From: Fibrisoma limi BUZ 3
GTDB lineage: Bacteria > Bacteroidota > Bacteroidia > Cytophagales > Spirosomataceae
Length of the DNA stretch: 64,000 nucleotides
Direction of reading: 5' to 3'
NCBI RefSeq assembly: GCF_000296815.2
Contig: NZ_CAIT01000006.1
Span: 124,001-188,000 of the forward strand
The stretch's first letter is position 1, and each line of letters begins with the position of its first letter. Below the pieces are notes generated by a model. That model made no database searches. It was given only the letters and a program-made list of their open reading frames with translations, and had not been told where the DNA came from. The position numbers and the translations under genes were made by a program. Of this stretch, positions 9,055 through 15,676 are shown piece by piece.

Positions 9055-9501
9055 TCACCGAATAGCCAGCCTGGAGCTGAGCCGGACGTAGAATGTGTAC
9101 ACGTAGCAGCCGGCGCAGAATCCGGCCAGGGATTCAAGGGCGGCAAATACGGCCAGGATCAGCGTCGGTATCACCGTCGTGTAGCCCAGCAACTGGAGCG
9201 TCGAAATGCCGATGGCGAAACCAAGGCCAATGCCTGCCGCAAACCGTTTGGGCGCGGCATTGGTTGCCCGGGAAGGTAGGTGCAGGATACGCACCAGGCC
9301 ATCGGCCAGACGTCCAAAAGGACTATACCGGGGGCGGTTGAACCCCCTGAGCGCAAAATCAACCGTCAGAAGTAGCGGTAATACGAACCAGCCGGTCAGG
9401 AGGTAAGCCAGACTGGTCAGTAAGACCAGAAACGCCACCACCCGAACGTTGGACTCGTTCAGTTGTTCGTGATCAGTTGGGCAAATCAGGTTTTTATTCA
9501 T
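9055..9501 (-). CDS. DUF4395-type membrane protein
   Basis: This 148-residue protein opens with ICPTDHEQLNESNVRVVAFLVLL and has about four membrane helices: two closely spaced near 25-55 and two near 90-135. The pattern of an N-terminal Cys-Pro, a hydrophobic pair, a polar loop (RPRYSPFGRLADGLVRILHLP) and a C-terminal FCAGCYVY motif fits the DUF4395 family. That family is of unknown biochemical role and often sits near thiol-redox proteins; the CxxC-like C-terminus is compatible with a redox function, which is inference. It lies alone between the 190-base repeat element at 9546 and the susC leader. Confidence 0.7.
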   Translation of the reverse strand: MNKNLICPTDHEQLNESNVRVVAFLVLLTSLAYLLTGWFVLPLLLTVDFALRGFNRPRYSPFGRLADGLVRILHLPSRATNAAPKRFAAGIGLGFAIGISTLQLLGYTTVIPTLILAVFAALESLAGFCAGCYVYTFYVRLSSRLAIR

Positions 9502-9545
9502 AAAGCGGAGTTGTTGGTTAGTATCTAGTTATTGGTATATGATTT

Positions 9546-9734
9546 TTGGATGGTGGACACTGGATGTTAGATGAAGCAACCGGTCGGCCCGGCGTGACTC
9601 GGTCTGGCGTGACTCGGTCAGACGTGACTCGGTCAGACGTACCGTCAGACCTACGGGTGAATCAGTACCGCGACTCGACTGAACGCGGCCCGGTCTGACC
9701 GGTTTTACACCAGTATCCAACGTCCACCATCCAA
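9546..9734. repeat. ~190-base element with 20-base imperfect inverted ends enclosing 15-base repeats
   Basis: The left end TTGGATGGTGGACACTGGAT (9546-9565) matches the reverse complement of 9715-9734 at 18 of 20 positions. Between them lie three tandem 15-base units (9599-9643) of the family found inside the DoxX-like gene. The right end abuts the stop codon of the DUF1684 gene. There is no coding region I trust inside: a 69-codon frame on the minus strand merely translates the repeats. The layout resembles a small non-autonomous mobile element, but no target duplication was identified. Confidence 0.55.
9599..9643. repeat. 15-base tandem repeat, three units, intergenic
   Basis: Three units read TCGGTCTGGCGTGAC, TCGGTCAGACGTGAC and TCGGTCAGACGTACC. 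The first is identical to the unit at 1878-1892. The other two differ by a T/A exchange in the core, GTCAGAC against GTCTGAC, which are reverse complements of each other. This is the same repeat family as the coding copies 7.6 kb away. Confidence 0.85.
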
Positions 9735-10670
9735 TCAATGATCGCCGTAGCGTTTTTCGCCTGCCCGGACGGCCAGGGCCAACTGGTTTTGTTTCGGTGG
9801 TAGCGGACAGGTTGCGTAGGGCGTGAAGGCGCAGGGCGGGTTGATGCTCTGGTTAAAATCCAGCGTGGTTGTGCCGTTGGGGCCGGGAACGTCGGCGTAG
9901 AGGAACCGGCCGGACCCGTAGGTTTCATGCCGATTGGTCTGGTCGCCAAACAGGATGAACAGTTTATCGCTGCCTTCGCCAACGGCATCGAGCCGGTGCG
10001 TTTTGCCACCCAGTTCGAATACCAGGGTGCCAACCAGGGGTTGCTGCGACACTTGCCCTGTTACGTCCAGAATCGGGATGGTTCTGGGTTGTTTGGGACG
10101 TTCGAGTCGCGCCTTTACCTGGAAGGCTTCATCCACCGGAAACCGGTCAATGCCCTTAAATTCGCTCAGAAAAGGACTTTCGAGATCCCGCAGCCGAACA
10201 GCATACCGGCTTCCTCGCTTGATAATAAACCATCGGAGCGACCCATGCGATAGTACAGGGCTGGCTTTCTGGTTGGGAATAAATACCGGTTTTTCTCCTA
10301 ATACCGGCTGCTTATCGGCATCCAGTACCACAACGCCCGGGGCAGCCGTGAACGTGACCGTATCGCCGGTAAGCCGGAACGTACCGAGTTGATCGGGGGC
10401 TTTTCCCGTTGGAAACATGAGCAGGTTGTTCGGATCGCTGCCGACGGGGTTTGCGCCGGGTTGCAGCCAGAACAGGCCCGCGAGGTTAAGCCAGCCGTTC
10501 TCGTTTTTAAGCGACTCAATTCGTTTTTGATGCCACCGTTCCAGTTGCTCGCGGTACGCCGGATTTTCGGCCCGGAACCCCACAACGACTACCAGAGCCA
10601 GTCCCCAAAAACAGAAAAAAGCGAGGGCATACCGGTTTAGTGGCTCGGACTTCTGATGCAACGTGTTCAT
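9735..10670 (-). CDS. DUF1684 family protein, membrane-anchored
   Basis: This 311-residue protein has a hydrophobic segment at residues 14-32 that acts as an anchor or signal, followed by YREQLERWHQKRIESLKNENGWLNLAGLFWLQPG, the hallmark opening of DUF1684 proteins. Later family features are GTFRLTGDTVTF, the HGSLRWFIIKRGSRYAVRLRDLESPFLSEFKG stretch, GKTHRLDAVGEG, ADVPGPNGTTTLDFN and the closing NPPCAFTPYATCPLPPKQNQL motif. The biochemical role of the family is not established. It follows the small ACT-domain gene on the same strand and they may be co-transcribed. Confidence 0.88.
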   Translation of the reverse strand: MNTLHQKSEPLNRYALAFFCFWGLALVVVVGFRAENPAYREQLERWHQKRIESLKNENGWLNLAGLFWLQPGANPVGSDPNNLLMFPTGKAPDQLGTFRLTGDTVTFTAAPGVVVLDADKQPVLGEKPVFIPNQKASPVLSHGSLRWFIIKRGSRYAVRLRDLESPFLSEFKGIDRFPVDEAFQVKARLERPKQPRTIPILDVTGQVSQQPLVGTLVFELGGKTHRLDAVGEGSDKLFILFGDQTNRHETYGSGRFLYADVPGPNGTTTLDFNQSINPPCAFTPYATCPLPPKQNQLALAVRAGEKRYGDH

Positions 10671-10675
10671 GGTTA

Positions 10676-10951
10676 TTAATTGATCTGTGTGATACTCACT
10701 AAGCCTTTGACGGATCGTAAGCGATTTGTAATCAATAAGAAATGATGTTGGTCGTTGGCTTGTACGGTCAGGTGGCCGAACGCCCGGACGCCATCGGCCT
10801 CAAACGACAGATTCAGGATGCGACAGTGCTCGTCCTGCGGTATGGCGTTCGTGACATCGCCTACGAAGTTCAACCGGTCAAAACCGGTGATCTGAAAGAC
10901 AGTCTGCCAACGGGGCTGGTTCTGTATGGCTGGTTGCTTACGGTCGTACAT
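10676..10951 (-). CDS. Stand-alone ACT-domain protein resembling the RelA/SpoT C-terminus
   Basis: From ATG at 10951 the protein has 91 residues, almost all of it one ACT domain. The pattern ITGFDRLNFVGDVTNAI, LNLSFEADGVRAFGHLTVQ, then LITNRLRSVKGLVSITQI follows the C-terminal ACT domain of RelA/SpoT enzymes (typically ITGxDRxGxxNDVTxxI ... LRxVKGVxxVxR). There is no synthetase, hydrolase or TGS domain upstream: the next 226 bases are the Rrf2 promoter region. It may be a free amino-acid or regulator-binding module or a relic of a longer gene. The frame could start 10 codons earlier (10981). The next gene (DUF1684) begins 5 bases after its stop. Confidence 0.6.
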   Translation of the reverse strand: MYDRKQPAIQNQPRWQTVFQITGFDRLNFVGDVTNAIPQDEHCRILNLSFEADGVRAFGHLTVQANDQHHFLLITNRLRSVKGLVSITQIN

Positions 10952-11037
10952 GATTAAATCAAGATTTACTATAAATCCCAATAATCCTGCTATTAGATAG
11001 ACTATTAGTACTTATAATCTATTGATTTAGTAGGTTT

Positions 11038-11060
11038 TGCAAATAAAGTGCATATTTGCA
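11038..11060. promoter_or_regulatory. Inverted repeat upstream of the Rrf2 gene
   Basis: TGCAAATA (11038-11045), seven bases, then TATTTGCA (11053-11060) form a perfect 8-base inverted repeat 117 bases upstream of the Rrf2 start codon. Position and symmetry fit a dimeric regulator site. Autoregulation by the Rrf2 protein is a plausible guess. Confidence 0.4.
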
Positions 11061-11177
11061 GTAGCTTCCAAATTTTAGAGAAAAATTATCGGTAACGCCA
11101 GTCGTAGTGGAAGCGGTTAACAGTTGCTCAAAACCAGATAATTAATTGCGGTAGCTCAACCAGAAGCAGATAACGAT

Positions 11178-11624
11178 ATGATTTCGAAAAAAGCAAAATA
11201 CGCGCTTAAAGCCATGATCCACTTAGCGGAGCAGTACGGTCGGGGGCCCGTTATGACACATCAGCTCGCCGGGCAGGGAGGGATACCCAAGCGGTTTTTG
11301 GAGTCAATTTTATTCGATCTGCGCAATCATGGCTTGCTGCAAAGCCGGAAAGGAAAAGATGGGGGTTATCAGTTGCGGATTGAGCCGGATAAGATTACGC
11401 TGGCCCAGATTCTTCGGATCATCGATGGGCCAATTGCGCCAACGCCCTGTGTGTCTAAAAACTTCTACGTCCGCTGCGACGACTGCGCCGATGAAGAAAC
11501 CTGCCATATCCGACCCATCATGGAACGCGTTCGGGATGCGAACCTGGCCATTTATGAAACGACTACATTGGCCTCTATCAGAACGTCGTATCAGGACAGG
11601 AGGGAAGCTGAACGCGTCTTATGA
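11178..11624 (+). CDS. Rrf2-family transcription regulator with cysteine cluster
   Basis: This 148-residue protein opens with ISKKAKYALKAMIHLAEQYG and has a winged-helix DNA-binding part (about 1-80) with the family pattern IPKRFLESILFDLRNHGLLQSRKGKDGGYQL. The sensor part carries four cysteines, Cys91, Cys100, Cys103 and Cys109 (PTPCVSKNFYVRCDDCADEETC). IscR and NsrR use three cysteines in this loop to hold an iron-sulfur cluster, so cluster binding is likely but not certain given the different spacing. It is transcribed alone, divergent from the ACT-domain gene; the inverted repeat at 11038-11060 is a candidate operator. Target genes cannot be assigned. Confidence 0.92.
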   Translation: MISKKAKYALKAMIHLAEQYGRGPVMTHQLAGQGGIPKRFLESILFDLRNHGLLQSRKGKDGGYQLRIEPDKITLAQILRIIDGPIAPTPCVSKNFYVRCDDCADEETCHIRPIMERVRDANLAIYETTTLASIRTSYQDRREAERVL

Positions 11625-11667
11625 ATGCTGTTCTGTAGGGAAAGCACGCAGTTAGCGAACGACCTGT

Positions 11668-13035
11668 TTACAGCGGAAGCGCCGGTAAGCTTAGTCGAAC
11701 GGACGTACCGTTCCCCGGTTCGGAGCTAAGCTGAAGCGTGCCCTGATGAATGTCCACAATTTTTTTAGCCAGCGTCAGGCCGAGACCAAAACCGTGAATG
11801 GTACCGACGTTGCCGGCCCGCATCATCGGCACGAAGACATCGGTTAGCTGGGCTGTCGGGATGCCGATGCCACGGTCACTCACGCTGATAATAACCCACG
11901 ACGGCTCGTACTGCACCTGGACATCGACTGGTTGAAAATCAGAATATTTGCAGGCGTTATCGATGATGTTGATTAATGCCGTACGTAGCAGATTGGCATT
12001 GCCCACTACGCGAAGGCTCGAACTATGCTCTGTGAATTCATCGGTGAGTTGTAGGTCGATCTGCTGTTGAGGGTATTTCTCCCCGAAATACGTCACTGTG
12101 TCGAGTATGGTATCCACTACGTTGAGGTCATCCAGCAGCCGCGAGGGCTTGAGCCCCTCCACCTCCGCTAGTCGCAGTAAAGCGTTGGCCAGTTCGATGG
12201 CTTCTTCCAGCCGATGTAAGGCTTTTTCCATGCTTTGCTGGGCGGCCGGGAGCGTAGGATCATAGGCCAGCGACGTTTCCAGCATACCCTTCACGACGGT
12301 CAGCGGGGTGCGGATCTCGTGCGATGCGTACGCAACAAAATTCTCCTGGCTCTGGGCGAGCTTCTGCAATTGGCTCAGTAGATCATTGAATGAGCCGGCC
12401 AGGTAGCTGGCCTCATCGCGGGTGGAAGCATGGGTCAGCCGAAACGAAAAATCATTGACCGTTGCCGAGTTGATCTGGCTGATCAACTGGTCGAAGGGGC
12501 GCATGGCCCGCCGGGCAAACAGAAACCCCGCAAGCGCAATTACCACCAGGGAAAACACATTCCCGATGCCAAGAATGAACAGCAGGTTCCGGCTGGTCTG
12601 ACGGCCACTCAGGTCGTAGGCCGTTACCACCGCTACGTATTGTTTCCCCTGAACCGTAAAAGACAGGGCAACGCCTTCCTTGGGCGATTCCCACTGTGGG
12701 CTGGTGTACGTGAAATAGACCTCCTGCTGATGAGCCTCGTCTAACTGGGCCGGGGTAGGTGTGTAGTCGTCGGGCCCGGACGATGAATAGATTCGATGGT
12801 TTTCGGCGTCGTACAGGACTTCGTGCTGTTCGGGCAGCGTTAGGTAGCTGGACTGGAAAAACTCATTCCGGTTGAGAAAAAACGCCTGGGCCGCGAGCGC
12901 CCGACGTTGCAGCCGGGTCTGCATGAGCGACCGCCGGTACGACTCGTACGTCTGGTAAATAAAAAACGAAAACAGCAGCAGCAACGTAGCAACCAGCAGC
13001 CCAAACCCAATGGTGATACGTTGCTTGATACTCAT
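11668..13035 (-). CDS. Sensor histidine kinase (CusS/OmpR-partner type)
   Basis: This 455-residue kinase has membrane helices near 8-28 and 152-174 enclosing a periplasmic sensor of about 120 residues. A HAMP linker (about 175-228) follows, then the phosphoacceptor box FVAYASHEIRTPL with His239. The catalytic domain shows INIIDNACKYS, VSDRGIGIP and GFGLGLTLAKKI. It overlaps the response regulator by 4 bases, so the pair is co-translated. The divergent neighbours are a receiver protein and an RND efflux set, so control of that pump is likely from context, with an envelope or metal/toxicant signal as an untested guess. Confidence 0.95.
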   Translation of the reverse strand: MSIKQRITIGFGLLVATLLLLFSFFIYQTYESYRRSLMQTRLQRRALAAQAFFLNRNEFFQSSYLTLPEQHEVLYDAENHRIYSSSGPDDYTPTPAQLDEAHQQEVYFTYTSPQWESPKEGVALSFTVQGKQYVAVVTAYDLSGRQTSRNLLFILGIGNVFSLVVIALAGFLFARRAMRPFDQLISQINSATVNDFSFRLTHASTRDEASYLAGSFNDLLSQLQKLAQSQENFVAYASHEIRTPLTVVKGMLETSLAYDPTLPAAQQSMEKALHRLEEAIELANALLRLAEVEGLKPSRLLDDLNVVDTILDTVTYFGEKYPQQQIDLQLTDEFTEHSSSLRVVGNANLLRTALINIIDNACKYSDFQPVDVQVQYEPSWVIISVSDRGIGIPTAQLTDVFVPMMRAGNVGTIHGFGLGLTLAKKIVDIHQGTLQLSSEPGNGTSVRLSLPALPL

Positions 13036-13709
13036 GGTTCGGCCCGTAGCATATAGCCTACGCCAAACACCGTGTGCAGCAGTTTCGGCTCGGTGTTGTC
13101 GATTTTCCGACGCAGGTAGTTAATGTACACATCGACCACATTCGTGTTCGTATTGAAATGCACATCCCAGACGTTTTCCAGCAGATCCACCCGGTTGACC
13201 ACCCGGCCCTGATGAGCCATCAGATATTCCAGCAACGCATATTCGCGGGCGGTCAGGTTGATACGCTGACTACCACGCCATACCTGATGCGACTCGGTAT
13301 CGACCGCCAGATCGAGCAACTCCAGGCGTTTGGGCAATGGCGCACGGGACGGATGCCGACGGGCCAGGGCCTTGAGCCGAAACAGCAATTCTTTGAAAGC
13401 AAACGGCTTGGTCAGGTAGTCGTCAGCGCCGGACTCAAAGCCAAGTACTTTGTTATCCAGGCTGCCCAGCGCGGTCAGGAGAATAACGGGGATGGCCGGC
13501 CAGTTCTGTTTGATGTACCGGCACAGGTCGTAGCCGTTCATGCCCGGCAGATTCACATCCAGCACGACCACATCGTACTGGCGTTCGTTGACCATACTCC
13601 GGCCGATCACCCCATCGAAGGCCACCGATACACTGATGCCTTCGGATTGCAGTCCTTTCTGAATGAACTGGGCCAGTTCAACATCATCTTCAATGATTAA
13701 CACATGCAT
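13032..13709 (-). CDS. OmpR/PhoB-family response regulator
   Basis: From ATG at 13709 (MHVLIIEDDVELAQF) the protein has 225 residues; a start three codons earlier is possible. The receiver domain holds the acidic pair ED at 7-9, phosphoacceptor Asp51 (VVVLDVNLPGMNGYD), the conserved Thr (ILLTALGS) and Lys (DYLTKPF). The C-terminal winged helix (about 125-220) ends VVDVYINYLRRKID...TVFGVGYML, which is typical of the family. It is the partner of the kinase encoded next and is divergent from the efflux operon, whose promoter should lie in the 108-153 base gap before the receiver gene. Confidence 0.96.
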   Translation of the reverse strand: MHVLIIEDDVELAQFIQKGLQSEGISVSVAFDGVIGRSMVNERQYDVVVLDVNLPGMNGYDLCRYIKQNWPAIPVILLTALGSLDNKVLGFESGADDYLTKPFAFKELLFRLKALARRHPSRAPLPKRLELLDLAVDTESHQVWRGSQRINLTAREYALLEYLMAHQGRVVNRVDLLENVWDVHFNTNTNVVDVYINYLRRKIDNTEPKLLHTVFGVGYMLRAEP

Positions 13710-13862
13710 GCGTCGCAAACCAACTGTTTGTCACGATAAAAGTACCAACAAAGCCGCAAACGTATACCGGATCAATTGGCTCTAACCAGATTCTAATAAC
13801 TCTCTCAGAGGGCTCTAATGACCTCCGTAGTTATTTTGATGATGCCCTCTGATCGTAACCGA

Positions 13863-14279
13863 ATGGCTCCATACGCATATCTGAACGTGTTTCTGGCGGA
13901 TGATGACGAAGAAGATGCCTACTTCTTTGCGAAAGCAGTGGATCGAACGTACCCCGGTTGTCAGGTAACGCGGTTTGAAAATGGTAACGACTTAGTCGTA
14001 CATCTACAGGTAGCCGGACAGGATCAGGGCGTCGTATTTCTGGATCTGGTCATGCCCCGGCTTGATGGTTTCTGGACACTGGAACAGATCAGGCAAACAG
14101 ATTCGCTGGCTGAGCTGCCGGTGTTCATACTATCCGTTTCAGAGGCTGAACAGGATATCCGGCGGGCGTACCGACTGGGGGCGAATGCGTATCTGATTAA
14201 ACCCGCAACCCTGACCGAGCTGACCCAGCTTATACAACCCGCTATCCGCTTTGGAATGAACCAGTTTACTCAACCATGA
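13863..14279 (+). CDS. Stand-alone response-regulator receiver protein
   Basis: From ATG at 13863 the protein has 138 residues (MAPYAYLNVFLADDDEEDAYFF); an ATG 15 codons earlier is also in frame. It is a single receiver domain with acidic residues LADDDEED, phosphoacceptor Asp61 (VVFLDLVMPRLDGFW), a Ser in place of the usual Thr (VFILSVSE) and the conserved Lys (AYLIKPAT). There is no output domain, so it probably acts by protein contact, as CheY-like and Rcp1-type proteins do. Its stop overlaps the start of the outer-membrane factor gene (ATGA), so it is translationally coupled to the RND efflux genes. That is an unusual partner for a lone receiver. Confidence 0.9.
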   Translation: MAPYAYLNVFLADDDEEDAYFFAKAVDRTYPGCQVTRFENGNDLVVHLQVAGQDQGVVFLDLVMPRLDGFWTLEQIRQTDSLAELPVFILSVSEAEQDIRRAYRLGANAYLIKPATLTELTQLIQPAIRFGMNQFTQP

Positions 14280-15649
14280 AAAAAAGATATTGGTTGCTCA
14301 GCGTTTTGCTGATTGCCTGTTGGCAACCCGCCGTAGTCGCACAGGCGTTGACGCTGGAAGGTGCCGTCAATGCTACGTTTGCGCAATACCCCACGCTGGC
14401 CGCACAACGGGCTGCCCTGGAAGCAATCCGGGCCAATGCCCGCGTCGTGCGCGACAATCGGCTGCCCAACGTGCGGCTTCACGATCAGGTTACGATCGGG
14501 ACGGCCAACGGTATGTCCGGCTCGTACTTTTCAATGGGGCTGATCGTACCGACGTCGGGGGCGCGACGGGCTGAAAATCGCCCGGATCTGGCAACCGGAA
14601 ATATTGCTCTGGCATCGATGGATTGGGAGGTCTATAACTTCGGGCGTTTTCAGGCTGAAGATAAACTCGCCGTTGCCGACATCGCCGTGAGCGAGGCCGG
14701 GCTGGAACGCGAGCAGTTTGCGCTGCGGCAGGTCGTGATCAATACGTACCTGGACATGCTCTGGCAGGCCCGTTACCTCGACATTGAGCAGCGCAACTTC
14801 GCCCGGGTCGATACGGTGCGCCGGATCATTACGAACCTGGTCCGCAATGGCATCAAACCGGGGCTGGATTCCTCACTGGCCGCCGTGGAATGGTCGAAAG
14901 CCAAAATGACCTACTGGAAGGCGTTGGAAAACTACCGGAGAACGGCCGTTCAACTGGCAACGCTCACCGGGCGGTCGGCCAATGAACTGAGCGTGGATAC
15001 TCTGTTTCGGTCGGAGCCATTGCTGGCACCCGTAGCCGGCGACGTGCCCGGGCTGAATCATCCGCTGCTTCGTTTCCGCGAGCGCTTCATCAACCGGCAG
15101 ACGGCCGAGATTGACCTGATTCGAAAAGCCGCCCGGCCGCGCGTGTCGCTGCTGACGGCCGCCTGGGCGCGCGGGTCGAGTCTGACGGTCGAGAATGAAT
15201 TTGGTCCACTGGGGTCCGGGCTGGCCTATAGCCGATCAAATTTTCTGGTTGGGGTGGCTGCTACCATGAACCTGACCGACCTGCGCCGGGCCCTGCACCG
15301 CACGCAGCTACAGCAGCTACGGGTACAGGAAGCAACCAATCAGTTGGCCGTTGAACGCGTGCAGTTGCAGAATGCGCTGACAACCGCCGACTCGCTGCTG
15401 ATCATACTGAGGCTGGAACTGGGCGAACTGCCGAACGCCATCCGGTCGGCCAACGACGCGTATCAGCAGCGTCTGGCGCTGTACAACAACGGTCTGGAAA
15501 CCATTCTGAGCCTGACCGACGCGCTGCAACTGCTTTCCTCCGTCGAGAAAGAATACGTAGAAACGCAAAGTCGGGCGGTGAAATTACGGCTTCAGAAAGC
15601 CTTTGCGACCAACAATTTTGAGGAATTCTATTCGATGTTCCGCCGATAA
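14276..15649 (+). CDS. TolC-family outer-membrane efflux protein
   Basis: This 457-residue protein has a signal peptide ending AVVAQA and the TolC-family pattern of two long helical repeats, for example LTLEGAVNATFAQYPTLAAQRAALEAIRANARVVRDNRLPNV and LRQVVINTYLDMLWQARYLDIEQRNFARVDTV. The second half (TQLQQLRVQEATNQLAVERVQLQNALTTADSLL...AYQQRLALYNNGLETILSLTDALQLL) is the repeat partner. It should form the outer-membrane duct for the RND permease encoded 27 bases downstream. No lipobox is present, unlike the outer-membrane factor of the second pump. It is the second gene of a run with the receiver protein, permease and adaptor. Confidence 0.93.
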   Translation: MKKRYWLLSVLLIACWQPAVVAQALTLEGAVNATFAQYPTLAAQRAALEAIRANARVVRDNRLPNVRLHDQVTIGTANGMSGSYFSMGLIVPTSGARRAENRPDLATGNIALASMDWEVYNFGRFQAEDKLAVADIAVSEAGLEREQFALRQVVINTYLDMLWQARYLDIEQRNFARVDTVRRIITNLVRNGIKPGLDSSLAAVEWSKAKMTYWKALENYRRTAVQLATLTGRSANELSVDTLFRSEPLLAPVAGDVPGLNHPLLRFRERFINRQTAEIDLIRKAARPRVSLLTAAWARGSSLTVENEFGPLGSGLAYSRSNFLVGVAATMNLTDLRRALHRTQLQQLRVQEATNQLAVERVQLQNALTTADSLLIILRLELGELPNAIRSANDAYQQRLALYNNGLETILSLTDALQLLSSVEKEYVETQSRAVKLRLQKAFATNNFEEFYSMFRR

Positions 15650-15676
15650 CCCGACTCAACGTTAACCGACCTGGCT

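Noticed and set aside
9529-9738. 69-codon frame translating TESR repeats
   Set aside because: It only reads through the 15-base repeats and the inverted ends of the element at 9546; no start context or domain.
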